A stretch of 64,000 nt of DNA from Rhizophagus clarus (Eukaryota > Glomeromycota > Glomeromycetes > Glomerales > Glomeraceae): the NCBI GenBank assembly GCA_015698045.1, contig BLAL01000239.1, positions 1,240,001 to 1,304,000 of the forward strand, read 5' to 3'. The notes beneath the pieces were generated by a model. That model saw only the letters and a list, made by a program, of their open reading frames with translations. It was not told where the DNA came from and ran no database searches. The translations under genes were made by a program, and so were the position numbers. Shown one piece after another: positions 1 to 12,674 of this stretch. How positions within the stretch are numbered: position 1 is the first letter of the stretch; each line of letters begins with the position of its first letter.

Positions 1-1680
1 ATCGCACCAAAATACAGTATCATGAGTACGAAGTCCATAATTCATTTCTTCCGAGTGAAACTATAGTGCTTTATTGCGATTATATTCCTTACAATGTATG
101 ATTAAACTTGAGCTTTGCGTAAAATTTCTTTCGTAACGCTTAAATGTTAAGATTCCATTTCGTATTCCATTATATTTAATATCGATATCCTTAACACTCA
201 TTTCGAATCTTTCAGCACAATATTATCAACGAATTTTCGCTTGATATGCTTGAATCACGTTTTTCGGAAAGAATTACTTTAAGTTGTTCCTATTGTGCGG
301 ATAAACGGATCATAAATTGATTTAAAATCTATTTTTTTTTTTTTTAAAAAAAAAAAAAAATACAACTCATCGTAAAAGAGCGAGTTTAAATATGTCAACT
401 AACTTTTTATTTATTACTGCATATGTACATGATACTAGGCATTAAGGATTATAATGTCGGTCGGCATTATGATATATAGTACATTTTTTTAATTGTAATT
501 TCAAATTATGAGATTATGAATATTATAATCTAATTTCTTAACATCATTGACGCAAAACAAACTACTTAAATTAATACATTAATGAATATATAAGTAATGA
601 ATATAAAAAGTATGTAAAGTATCAATGATCCATTACAAGTACTGTATTTACTAATTTAATTTTGATAAAAAAAATTACTTATTTACACAAAGTCTTTAAA
701 TGAAGAGAATTTATTTCATTATGATAAATAACTTCATGAAATTATCATTTCTTATTGTAAATTGAACAGTAATGGACTAATGGCTACGTAAAATGTTAGT
801 AGGTACCAATGATAATTTATTGATATTGTTAACGATATCGTTAAGATGATCTTGGCTTCGTTTAATCCTGCTCATTTAATATTAAGATTAATAGTATCAT
901 AAATATTCTTGAATTTATCATGATTTAGTTTCATCATGGTTTAGTTTCAATCCTCAATCCTCATTAATTCTTAACATTATTGATATTGATACAATTTCTC
1001 AATTTTAATTGTGCACGGACGTTTGTCCCGGCGATTTTAGCGTACGTGAGACGTCAAAAGCCTATGTCAGCGTCTGTGTCCCAGGACGATTGAGACATCG
1101 ACTTATCATTAGAAGTCGCTTTGACGGGATTAACACTGGGACTTTTTATCTGCATTATTGCCATATTATTTGTGAATCCAGACTTTAAAAAATATAGGAC
1201 AGGACACAGACAGTCCTGTCCCGACCCTTCCTGCATCCCATTATTATTAGTACCTTATTTAATTATAGATTTAACAGACAAAATAGAGGAATAATTTTAT
1301 TACCTTTGACGATATCCGCTAGGGATGCTAATTTGCTCAAGCGGTTCGGTTCAGTTCAAGTTCAGCTTAATACACAGTTTTATGCTTAAAGCAAACTAAA
1401 GCGAGCTAAGCAATATTAAATAAGCGAGCTGAAATCATAGGTTAAGCATGGATAAATTATGTAGTTAGATTGGGCTGGTTAACTGATTTAATTTAGATTT
1501 ATTTCTTTATTCTCTGTATACTGTATGTTATTTTCCAAGTAAAACTAAAACTGTTTTGCTCAAACGTGCATAAATAAATTCGTTTAAATTGGACTTTATA
1601 CACTTATTAAAGCATAATTTAAGTTCGTACTAAAAAGATACTAAACAAGTTTGAGCGCGTCTTGAAAATTGCAAGAATAT
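1..1680. other. AT-rich intergenic region, no gene seen
   Basis: No convincing coding region. It contains a T-run facing an A-run near 331-360. A GC-richer patch around 1010-1250 has repeated CAGGAC/GTCCTG words and may be a decayed repeat. The short open frame there (1054-1236, minus) has no recognisable protein character. Confidence 0.5.
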
Positions 1681-1689
1681 AAAAATATG

Positions 1690-2060
1690 TTACTTGATCC
1701 TGATTTCAGTTGTAGAACGTAAATTTTAATATTTTCCTGTAGTAACCAACACGTTTTAATACCACGATAGATTTATTTTGTTCTACTGGCCAAATAAAAC
1801 TATATCCTTAAATTCTTTAATTCGTTAATTAAATTGACATTCTTCATTTCTTATAGAATTCGTTCGAAAAATAATCATTCATTAAAAGTAATTGAAAATT
1901 CTGTTCTTCTATGTCATTATCTTCAACAGTATAACATGATTCACGAAACGTTGAAGTAATAAACTATGAAGTAACACCACAATTTCTTTCAGGAAATAAT
2001 ATCTTCTTTGAATGCGTTACGAAGTTCTCAAACTCTCACTTTCAGAAGTAAAATAGGCAA
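1690..2060 (-). pseudogene. Remnant of a Gag-like/MIR gene (exon 1 part)
   Basis: Read on the minus strand, this stretch aligns by eye with the exon 1 region of the family found from 3.1 kb on. The hallmark segments for the ATGKYL and AEINDIEEQ parts are still visible in the DNA but no reading frame survives. It is the leftmost trace of the array. Confidence 0.55.
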
Positions 2061-2348
2061 ACTCTATAATTACTATATCAGCAATTATCGCACGGTCCTA
2101 TAGGATCATGCTGATGTCCTTTAACCTATATTTTTAATAAATTGTTAATAATAATATTATTATTGTACAATATTGGACGGTAATAGCTTATTTATGTACA
2201 ATATTGAACGGGAATAGTTTATTTGCGTATAATATTAAAATGATGAGTAATTTTTCGAAATTTCACATATCATTAATTAGACTTTTGATAAACTTTACAG
2301 TATTTAGTGAATAGAAAGCATGATCTGCATTAGCCGTACGATAATATA

Positions 2349-2427
2349 GATATTGCACGGTGGTATTTAGATTGGTTAACGTCACGAAGTGACGTTAACC
2401 AATATAAATACAACACCGTACAATATC
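2349..2427. repeat. Near-perfect ~79-bp palindrome
   Basis: The left arm (GATATTGCACGG...) and right arm (...CCGTACAATATC) are inverted copies meeting at GGTTAACGTCAC-gaa-GTGACGTTAACC. The inner arms match perfectly over at least 12 bases. It probably represents a small foldback element. No coding capacity. Confidence 0.7.
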
Positions 2428-2469
2428 CATAAAATATCTCATAGTACATCATTACCTATTTATATATAT

Positions 2470-2581
2470 CATATCGGCTGATTTGGAAAATTGGTCCAAT
2501 TAATATTTAAGCTTAACTGATGGGTTACTTTATTGTCATTAGTGTATAAATTTATGGAGACTTTTCTGATCAGCCGATATG
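2470..2581. mobile_element. 112-bp MITE-like element in a TA microsatellite
   Basis: The ends are inverted copies of CATATCGGCTGAT, and the element sits inside a run of TA dinucleotides on both sides. That would suit a TA-targeting (Tc1/mariner-type) MITE, though within a TA run no duplication can be demonstrated. The interior has no open frame. Confidence 0.55.
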
Positions 2582-3139
2582 TATATATATATATATAATA
2601 TTTCTACCTTTTGAAACAATAATGGGAAACGCTATTGTAGCAAATCCGATTTTAAACAATCCATATGACAAACCTAGTAACTAGTTTAGGGCATTAACCA
2701 GGTGAGCGTTTAAGATATTTATTCTATACATAAAATGGGGTTACGAATAAATTTCCAATATTTTATTCATTCATGTGAAAAATATTTCCACGTATTTCGG
2801 AAGATTCATTTTTTGTAGAGGAGTCTTTAAAATTGTGACATTTTATACTTTATCTTGTATATCCACTATTTATGTATCATCATAAAACTTTATCACCTTA
2901 TATTATGAACGTATGCATGTATAAATAATTCAATTTCAGCATTATAATGTTTGAAATTGGGGTATCAAATAATCATCTTTTATTCATATTTATAAATGTT
3001 ATCACTTCAAGTTTACATTTATTTATTTCATGTTGATTATGAAGAATTTGTATTTTAAATAGGTTTTTACATTCAATTGTTTAAAGGAAATTTCAATTGA
3101 ATCAATTGAATACATTATAACTATAATAATAAGTATTAG

Positions 3140-4468
3140 CTAATTGCTATAATTTATAAGTTCGATACGCCAATTGATCTAAAAAAAAAAAATAAAAAAA
3201 AATAAAAATTAAATATATAAGCTTTAATAGAACAAACAAATAAGACACAAAAATAAAGTTTAATTACGTTCACTTTTTCATTTTCATGGCAAACCACTTC
3301 TAGATATTCATCATCTCCAAGAGTAAATTTATCATAACGACTACGTAATAATTCAACTGGTCCACTTTTAGTAGAATACCCACCTTCATCATACAATTTT
3401 CTAATGCTAATTTGAATAACATCTTTTGATTTTAAATATTCCTCGCTATTTCCTAATTTATCAGGATTAATCCAATTCCAATTTATTTCTTTTCCTAGAC
3501 TACAATTTACTAAAAAAAAAAATTATATTAATGTTGACTTCCGTTAACAAGATAAATAAAATTATATATCTTAATTTATTACCTTCTGTATGTTTAGTTG
3601 CCGGAGATTTGTGATAGCCATAAATTTTACCTTTAATCTCGTCATAACCTTGATAGCCTTCATAGCAAATTCCAAGAAAATTGTTAGATTTAACGTGTTG
3701 TAACTTTATAGAAGTATCAGCGTAAGTAGCTAATTCCTTATCAAATTGAATTTTCCATAAAGAATTTGGATTAGGTTCTGTTTCTCCCACGTAAACCTAA
3801 TTGATTAAAGTATTAATAATATAATAAAAGAAAAAACATTTTTCCTAGAAATTTCAATATGAAAAAAGATATACCATTTGATTATTGCTTCCAGTTCGAT
3901 AATTTAAATTTGAAATTGAACTTAAATATTTTCCTGTAGCAACATGTTTTAATGCTACAATAGATTCATTTCTAATCAAATTCGATTCTTCTAGAACGAT
4001 ATTTTCAAATTCTCTAATTAATTCATTAATTGATTTCACATTTTCAACTTTCTTATAATATTTATTTGAAATGTAATCGAATTGATTATTTGGAAGTGAA
4101 CTATAAAGAAATTTCTTTTGTTCTTTTATATCATTAATTTCAGCGTTATAACATAATTTACGAAAGGTTGAAATAAATTTTGATGTATCACCACCTTTTC
4201 TTTCAGAATTATATTTTAATGATTGTAATTTTCTTTTATTTGTATTCTTAAATACATCAAAAGAAATATCTTTTTTAAGTGCATTACGAAGTTTATCAAA
4301 ACTATCGATTCCTGTTGGAAGTGAAATAGTAGGATCTATTAATGATATGGCAATATCTAAGGATTCGATTTTATTATTATTATTAACTGTTATAAGCTTC
4401 AAATAATTTTGAAAATCGTTTATCCATTCATTTGGATGAATATTTCCATCATATTTTGGAAAATCCAT
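3140..4468 (-). CDS. Gag-like/MIR-domain fusion protein, copy 1
   Basis: Four exons (4468-3875, 3796-3583, 3509-3268, 3178-3140) joined by short GT-AG introns give 362 residues. Residues ~1-165 form a helical domain: FPKYDGN...EWI, a KRKLQSLKY helix, GGDTSKFISTF, LCYNAEIND and an EQKKFLYSSLP helix. This spacing recalls Ty3-type Gag capsid domains (inference). Residues ~170-362 are a MIR beta-trefoil, recognised by SIVALKHVATGKYLSS and the EVVCH strand. This is the most divergent intact copy. It has a long, Tyr/Gly-rich ~20-residue loop after FLGI, LLRSRYD in place of FLRSHD, and a short final exon ending in NYSN. There is no signal peptide or membrane segment. The molecular function is unknown; MIR domains elsewhere bind glycans or proteins. 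The start is fixed by the conserved MDFPKYDG. Confidence 0.85.
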
Positions 4469-4755
4469 TTTGCATGAGTGAATGAGTGGGAAAGTGATTT
4501 TCGGAAAATTTAAGTATCAGATTTTTAACGCCTTCATTGCCAAATTTGGTAAATTTAATATGTCATGATTGCGCCACATCTGATTATTAAGAAATAATAT
4601 AATAATATGAATAAACTTCATATTTTTTTTAATGTCAACTTCATTACACAAACCAAATTAATGGCACGAATGCACGTGAAAATTCATTGATTTATTATTA
4701 TGATTAAATTTTTCGATTCTAGATCTAATATGTAATAGTGAAACCATTAATCTTG

Positions 4756-5800
4756 TCGTTTAATAACCACTGGAAAGAACAAATTTGTTTAATAAATTTT
4801 TTAAATAAAATAACATCAAAAACGAATCAATTTACTCACATCATCATTTCTTCCTAATTTTTCATTATGGCCAATACAGTAACTTCTTGAAAACTATCAT
4901 TTCCAATAATAAATTGGATATCGTGGCTACGCAAAAATTTAACTTGACTCCGAGTACACGCTTTCCTAATATTAAGGTTAAAGGTTAATAATATCATTTG
5001 ATTTTAAGTAAACATTGCGTTTTTCTAATTTACTATTATTAAATTTCCAATCATAATAGCCAGTTTGTTCGCACCACACTAAAATTATATATTTAAATAT
5101 TACTTTTGAAATTTAAGAAACAATATAAACAAAATGAATTTTAACTTTATTACCTTCTGTATAATCAGTTGATGGAGATTTGTAATAATTTCTATTATAA
5201 TGCATTCCAAGAAATTTATTGCTAGATTTGATATGTTGTAACATTATGGAAGTATTGGTGTGAGTGGCCAATTCGTTGTTATTACTAAATTAATCTTCCA
5301 TAAAGAATTTAAGCCTAAACTTCCTTCAAAAACTTAAAAAAAAAAACAATAAATTAGATTATTACTAAAATATTAGAATACATAAAAGCTATAATACCAT
5401 TTGACACTCGCTTCCAGTACAATAACGTAAATCTTCAATCGAACTTAAATATTTTCCTGTAGCAGATATGTTTAACTAACGTTATTTGTTTTTTTATAAA
5501 TTCATTTAAAATATAATCACAATAATTCATTTGGAATGAATTATAAAGATATTTCTTTTGTTCTTTTATATCATTAATTTCAGCATTATAACATAATTTG
5601 AGAAAATTTGAAATAAATTCTATATTGGCCCCACTTTTTCTTTCAGGAATGTATTTTAATGCTTGTAGTTTTCTTTTATTAGCATCGAAGTTTCTCAAAA
5701 TTATCGATTTCCGTTGGAAGTGTAATAGTAGAATCTACCAATGATATAGCAGTATACAAAGATTCTTCGACGTCATTACTACCAATTTGTTTTGTCATAA
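4756..5800 (-). pseudogene. Decayed Gag-like/MIR copy 2
   Basis: Remnants of all parts of the family gene are visible in order, but the N-terminal coding region is truncated and several frames are lost. Only an exon 1 segment (about 5435-5698) stays open. Clearly non-functional. Confidence 0.7.
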
Positions 5801-6731
5801 TTACGGTACGTTGATTTTCAATCAACAACTCGTTGTTTTGAAACTTTTCATGATTTATGTAAATTGTTTTGATTTATGATCATCAAATCAATTAATCAAA
5901 TATCTACAGTCTTTATTGTACATGTTCGGCAAATGACTTGAAATGACAAATGATTCAAATGACAAATGACAAATGAAGTGTCATTTTATTGCTCAAATGA
6001 CAAATGTCCCGAATGTTATTTTTAACTGAATCACATGATAAGAATTTTAACCAATCAAAATCAAATTACTGACAAAGGATTAGGAATAATGACAAATGGT
6101 TAATCAAATCATTAACACTGCTGATACACCACAGTTTAAAGAAAAAATGGCTTAAATAATTTTTAATAATAAAATAAAATCAAAATATGATCAATTAATT
6201 TACTTTGTCTTTTCTCTGACTATTTTAGTATTTATTCAAATAAAAAAAAAACGAAACTACAGTTGAGCGCAAAAAGTTGGCACAACGACTTATTCTGGTT
6301 CACGTGATTATTCTATATTTGGTAATTCTGTCCGACACTATGCATCTGGCCAGAATTAGCCAAAAATCGATTTTAAAAATGGGAATCTATTTTAATCTCT
6401 AACTTCTTATATATAGTAAAACTTAACAAATTATTGTATAATAAAGTTGAAATAATTTTAAAAGATTCATAACATCACGTATTTTGATTATAATTTCTTT
6501 ATTGATGTTTTTAAATACGTGATAGTGAGTGAAAAAAAAAAAATATTTTTTATACCACAAATATTAATAATTTTGACAAAAACATAACAACTCAATTTTA
6601 TTCTTATGACAGTAACAATAGTAAAAACTATTGAAATCTGGATTTTATTATTTTAAATGAAGTAATTTCCCAAGTTACTGTATATTTAATAATGTTGTGC
6701 CACATGTAGCGTGCCTATAAAACCCCAGTCT
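5801..6731. other. Intergenic region with CAAATGA short repeats
   Basis: No gene seen. Around 5925-6015 the words CAAATGA and AAATGACA recur many times in short succession, and a related GGCAAATGACA-type stretch occurs at about 49.2 kb. The remainder is AT-rich sequence. Confidence 0.5.
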
Positions 6732-7978
6732 TTAATCTGCATATTGTTTAATAAGCTCAATGCACCACTGAACGAAAAAAATCATTTAATAAATTTTAAA
6801 TAAAATAGAATCAAAAAAAAAAAAGTCAATTTTACTTACTTCATCATTTTCTCCTAAACTTTCATTATGGCAAACAACTTCTTGGAAAGTTTCATTCCCG
6901 ATAGTAAATTGAATATCATGATTACGTAAAAATTTAATTTCGTCTTCATCAATCCTAAGATGAATTGTATCATTTGATTTTAAATAACCTTTGTGATTTT
7001 CTAATCTACTGTGATTAAAAAGTCCAATCCGCAGCAAAAAAATCATCATCACAACTTACTAAAATAATATATATAAATATCACCTCAGTTATAAGTAATA
7101 ATGTAAAACAAAATAAATTTCAATTTATTACCTTCTATATGTTTGGTTGATGGAGATTTATAATAACCATACTCATAAGGACATATCCCAAGAAATTTTT
7201 CGGATTTGATGTGGATGAACTTTATAAAAGTATCGGTATAAGTGGCCAATTCTTCATCAAATTGAATTTTCCATAAAGAATTTGGATCCGGTTCTGTATC
7301 TCCTACAAAGACCTAAATTGTTTAAAATATGGTATAAATAGACAAGTTAGTTAAAAAAAATAAAAAAATTCAAATATAAAAATATACCAATTGCCTTCCA
7401 CTTCCAGATGTGTAACATAAATTTGAAATTGAGCTTAAATATTTTCCTGTAGCAATATGTTTTAAGGCTACAATAGAATCACTCATAATCAAATTTTATT
7501 CATCAGCAACAATATCTTCAAATTCTTTAATTAACTCTTTAATTGAACTAACATTTTTCGTTTTTTTATAAAATTCATTTGAAATATAACTATAATAATT
7601 CTTCAGAAGAGAATTATAGAGATATCTCTTTTGTTCTTTTACATCATTAATTTCAGCATCGCGACATAATTTGAGAAAACGTGAAATAAATCTTATAGTA
7701 TCACCACCTTTTCTTTCAGGAATATATTTTAATGATTGTAATTTTCTCTTATTGGTATTTTTAAATACCGTAAAAATTACAGTTTCTTTAAGCGCCTTAC
7801 CAAGTTTCTCAAAACTATCGATTTCTGTTGGTAATAGATGAATAATAGTAGAATCTATTAGTAATTTAGCGATATGCAAAGATTCCATACTATCAATTGG
7901 TTTAAGGCTCAAATAATCTATAAGATTGAATATCCATTCGTCTGGATGAATATCTCCATCATATTTTGGAAAATCCAT
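6732..7978 (-). pseudogene. Gag-like/MIR copy 3, nearly complete but broken
   Basis: All four exons and their splice sites can be placed (7978-7388, 7312-7132, 7058-6840, 6770s-6732), but the reading frame is interrupted about twice. The start MDFPKYDGD and the C-terminal WCIELIKQY are preserved. The limited damage suggests inactivation fairly recently compared with copies 2 and 4. Confidence 0.75.
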
Positions 7979-8129
7979 TTTTTTTAGCAAGTAGTGGTCT
8001 TTAGAGTGAAAGATTAGAAGGATTAAATAGCAAATTTATTATGTGATAATTGCGTCACATCTAATCAATAATGAGTGATATCCCGATTCAAATTGCTTAA
8101 TAATGACAAACCACCTCTTTGAGAAAAAA

Positions 8130-8700
8130 AAAAAATATATTACCTTCTATAGTTGATTAGATTTATTATAATTATAATTCTCATCACATTTAAAGAATTT
8201 GGATCTGGTGCTGAACCTCTTCCAAAAATCTATTTTAAAGTCATGATATGAAAAATTATACTGATTAACTGTGATATAACATAAATTTTCAACTGAATTT
8301 CCTGTAGCAATAGGCTTTAAGGCTGCAATAAGTTCATTTATAATCAAATATAATTCATCAGTAACAACATCTTTCAAATTCTTTAATTAATTCATTAGTT
8401 GTATTTACACTTTTCGCTTTTTCATTTAACTGGGATGGAGTTAATTAACCGTTACGCGGAATTTTGTGAGACTTGTACAGTATTACTAATGTAAATTCCA
8501 TGGGAATACCATCACTAATTGTACCTTCGGAATGTATTTCAATGATTATTAATTTTGGTACTTTAAATATCCTCGAAAGAAATAAGCAGCTCTCTTTAAG
8601 TGCATTGTAAAAGTCCTTAAATTATCAATACCTGTTGGGAACGAAATAATTTTGTAAATCGCTTATCATCTATTTATCAGGATTGGTATTCTATCATACG
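8130..8700 (-). pseudogene. Decayed Gag-like/MIR copy 4
   Basis: Fragments of exons 1 and 2 are recognisable (FAIATGNSVENLCY-like and NEL...I segments), but the frame is lost and the MIR half is mostly missing. Confidence 0.6.
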
Positions 8701-8947
8701 TTAGAATTGATTTCAAAGAAAATTTAAAAAGCACAAGATTTATACACCCATCATTGCTAAATTTAAATTTATTATGATTAATTAATTAAGTTACATGTAA
8801 TTAAGAGTTTGAGAAATAAAAAATTAATATATTCATCATTTCTGAACTTTACATCTCATAAAGTTGAAATCTTTGATTCTATTTAATCTAATTACTAATT
8901 AATGAATCAATTTTTCTTAATAACTAAAAAAAACCAATTAATTATCA

Positions 8948-10256
8948 TCACATATCTACAGTCCAAACATGTTGTTTAATAAGTTCAATACACCACTGGA
9001 AAAGAAAAAAAAAATTAATAATTTTTTTTTAAAAAAAAAAAACCAAGAATAAAGTAAGGTAAAATAAATTTACTTACATCATCATTGCTTCCTATTCTTT
9101 CATTATGACAAATAACTTCTTGAAAAGTATCATCTCCGATAGCAAATTGAGCATCATGGCTACGTAAAAATTCGTCTAGATTGGTAGATTTCTTAATACT
9201 AAGATTAATAATATCGTTTGACCTTAAATAAATTTGATCAAATTCACTATGATATAATTTCCAATTTTCAATCCAAAATTGATCTTTAGTATTAGGATTA
9301 TTACAACACACTAAAATTAATAAATATAAATACTATCATAATTAATTATATAGATTTAATAAACAAAAATAAAGCAAAATGCATTCTAATTTGTTACCTT
9401 CTGTATTATTTGTTGATGGAGATATATGATAATCATCAACATATCTACCATTATTGTCGTACTCATAATAATATATTCCTAGAAATTTATTGGATTTGAT
9501 GTGTTGTAACTTTATAGGAGTATTAGCATAAGTGGCTAATTCTTTATCAAATTTAATTTTCCATAAAGAATTTGGACTAGGTACCAAACCTCCTGCAAAA
9601 ATCTGAAAAAAAAGATAAATATTAATTAAAAATATATTATTTAAAAAAAATTACAAAATAAAAAATTATACCATTTGACTTGTGCTTCCAGTTGTATAAC
9701 GTAAATCATTAATCGAACTTAAATATTTTCCTGTAGAAACATGTTTTAAAGCTACAATAGATTCATTCGTGATCAAATCTGATTCTTCTGAAACAATATT
9801 TTCAAATTCCCTAATTAATTCATCCGTTGAAATTATATATTCCACTCTTTCATAAAATTCATTTGAAAAATATTCATTCATTGGAAGTGATTTATTAAGA
9901 TATTTCTTTTGTTCTTCTATATCATTAATTTCTGCATTATAACATAATCTACGAAAAGTAGAAATGAATTTTGAAGTATCACCATTATTACTTTCAGGAA
10001 TATATTTTAATGATTGTAATTTTCTTTTATTTGTATTTTTAAATATTGTAAAAGAATTATCTTCTTTAAGTGCTTTACGTAGTTTCCCAAAATTATCGAT
10101 CCCTGGTGGAAGTGAAATAGTAGAATCTACTAATAATATGGCAATCTCTAAATGTTCATTATATTTATTACTAACATTTTTAAGTCTCAAATATTTTTGA
10201 ATATCGTTTATCCATTCGTTTGGATGAACATTTCCATCATATTTTGGAAAATCCAT
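8948..10256 (-). CDS. Gag-like/MIR-domain fusion protein, copy 5
   Basis: Exons 10256-9672, 9602-9398, 9310-9078 and 8995-8948 splice in frame to 356 residues. The Gag-like half is typical (FPKYDGNVHPNEWINDI, GGDTSKF is NGDTSKF here). In the MIR half the FLGI loop is long (about 17 residues, rich in Tyr, Asp and Asn). By contrast the loop before FLRSHD is one of the shortest in the array. The third exon begins with a double Cys (VCCNNP) where other copies have VSC or VNC, and ends in Asp rather than Glu before the last intron. Exon 4 gives WCIELIKQHVWTVDM. There is no membrane segment or signal peptide. The start is the conserved MDFPKYDG. Function unknown. Confidence 0.86.
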
Positions 10257-12341
10257 TTTTTAAAAACAGTATGAAAATTTTGAAAAATTAGAAAGAATAT
10301 ATAAAAGTTAAAACGGTTACACGATTTTTATTAGAAATTATTAAAAATAAATTTTTCGATTTTTCTATGATCATCTTCATGCTTAAATCAAAATTGCAAT
10401 AATAGGTAACAAGTGATCGACACCAATTTACCGCTACCTGGAATTATCAAAAAAAAGGAAAGATCTTCATAATATTCCTAAGTTATTTATGGAATTTCAT
10501 AATCATTTTTAGGTAAATAATAGAGAGTAATTTAACTTCTATAAATGGTAAAATTTTTTGAAAAGGTGGCTTATATTTCTCTAACTTGTTTGATATTTTT
10601 CGACCAATTAGATCAATAAAGACGCTTGCAATGGGTTATATATAAAAGTATTGGTAGCTATAAAAATTAATTTCAACAAAGAATTTCTATTTCCAGAAAA
10701 AAGATTTAATTCTATGTAAAAAATGACATGATTCATTATAAGTTCTGAAATGAAAATTATGCTTCGTTGTTTCATTTATGAAACAATTGAACTTTAGATA
10801 TTTCCAATATTTTTAATGTTAATAATGAGATTTAATAATAGATTCATCAGCAAGTGTTTTTGGGTTTCGGTCCTTATTCAAACTATCCGGATCAATCCGG
10901 CATCCAAACTTAATTATGGAATGCCGGACTGAACAGAAGTTTAACGTAAAAGTTAAATCATTTGACGTTAAACGTCATATCATTTGACTTTGAAGTACAA
11001 AGTATTTGCGTTAAATATAAACCAATTGTCATTAAACACAAATCTTTTGAATTTTATAAATAATTATCCTATAAAGGAAATAAGACTCTCTTGGGATTTC
11101 ACGAGACTTCTAAAAAAGAAAATTTCTTTTATAGAATTATACTTAAATTACAACATTTGTATTTTAACCAAATATGGAAAATTATTTCATGTCGCCAAAC
11201 TGTTTGAAAGTATTGGCAAAGGATTTAATTATAAAGTTAAACAGGTTGACATAATCTTAACCGTCAAATGGTTTAGCTTTTACGTTAAATTTCTGTATGG
11301 TCCGGCATTCCATACTTAATTAGGATGATCCGAAATTCCGAATACAACGGATTATGAACCGGGTTTGTAACGAGTTTGCTGATTAACCAATTCTCTCTTT
11401 TAAATTATTACAAATGTGGAAATGGTTCAGTACCTACATTGAAATTGATGAGAACACCTTTAAGTTTAAAGAATACAAATTTAATATATAGTAAATTTAT
11501 GTTAATGATGGTTCTATATTTTATTAGAATAAAATAATTTTAAATGAAAGAGTTTTATAAAGGTCATGATCTGCAATATACAGTACATTCCGTTATTATA
11601 TAATTCGGATTAAAATCTGGATTAAAAATTTTAATTCGGTTCGTAATCCTTATCCGCTTATTTTTAATTCGGATCATAAACCTATATCCTTGTTTTAATC
11701 TGGATTAAAATCCAGATCAAGGATCGAAACTTTCTCTTATCAACAAAGAGTAAGGAGAGACAATAAATCATATAGATCTACAAGTATCTTAACACATGCT
11801 TGCAAGTCACTATATATTGTAACTTAATTAAGTATCTAAATGCTGACAATCTTATTTTCTTAGAAAAAAAGGCAAATTGTGCCTAATTTGTTTTCATTTC
11901 CAATACTTTTTGGTTTCATTGATTGAATAATTTAGGAAAAAATCATATTTTATTCTTTCTTGTTCATACTTTTTTCAGTCGTAAAAAAATTATATGCTTA
12001 TACTTAATTTGTTTATTTTCTTACTATAATATCTTTGCCGCTGCGATATGATATAAATCATAGACTTTTGTTGGAAAGTTTCCGATTTTTGGCAAAATGA
12101 TCATTCGGCAAAATGTTCGCGAAATGACTTCGGGGTACCAACGTGATACAGAATGTGGGTGAGTTACGAATATGTAAACAATATCTTATGGACAACGGTT
12201 CCGTTGGTATTAGTGGTACTAGAAATCAAATATATCAAAGTTGCCTGTTGTTAAGTATTAATTATTAGATTTCCGAATCACAACCTAAGTGGTTGTAATA
12301 TTATAAACGTAAGTTACCCGTAGATAGGTCTGGTTCATTTC
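10257..12341. other. Intergenic region with foldback repeats
   Basis: No family gene or remnant seen. It holds the foldback element at 10,889-11,333. A second patch at 11,590-11,720 is rich in GGATTAAAAT/ATTTTAATCC words and is partly self-complementary. The 111-residue open frame 10984-11319 lies wholly inside the foldback element and is not a credible gene. Confidence 0.5.
10889..11333. mobile_element. ~445-bp foldback (MITE-like) element
   Basis: The two ends are imperfect inverted copies over roughly 90 bases. Shared pieces include CGGATCA, TATGGAATGCCGGAC, TTTAACGTAAAAG and CATTTGACG. Similarity continues a little beyond these limits (TATTC...CGGATC on each side), so the true ends are uncertain. 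I cannot define a target duplication and there is no transposase. Confidence 0.6.
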
Positions 12342-12402
12342 TACAATTATTTCACCGACATTCACTTCACCGACAAACATTTCACCGAAGCACTGTCGGT
12401 GC
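12342..12402. repeat. TTCACCGACA repeat cluster, left of copy 6
   Basis: Three spaced copies of (T)TTCACCGA occur in 60 bases. An inverted relative lies at 15,122-15,215 on the far side of gene copy 6, so the two clusters frame about 2.9 kb. Confidence 0.55.
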
Positions 12403-12674
12403 AAATTATATAAAAATTTATTTCTTTTTTTTTTTTGCTTATTACAGCTATTACAGCTAATTTTAATAGTATTTTAAAAACCTTAAATCATAGTGCCATT
12501 AACAATAACCTTTGATTATTATTAATTAGGAACAACTTTGTAAATAAATATATATATATGTGAGATTTAATCCGAAAATATAAAGTTTGTTATTTTATAT
12601 CATAAATATTCTTCTTATGCGTATACAATATCATATATAGTTGTATAAAAAAATCATATTTGATATTTAAAAAA

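Noticed and set aside
1054-1236. 60-residue minus-strand frame in a GC-richer patch
   Set aside because: No homology recognised and overlaps a self-similar repeat-like segment.
10984-11319. 111-residue open frame on the plus strand
   Set aside because: Spans the foldback element almost end to end; composition is low-complexity.
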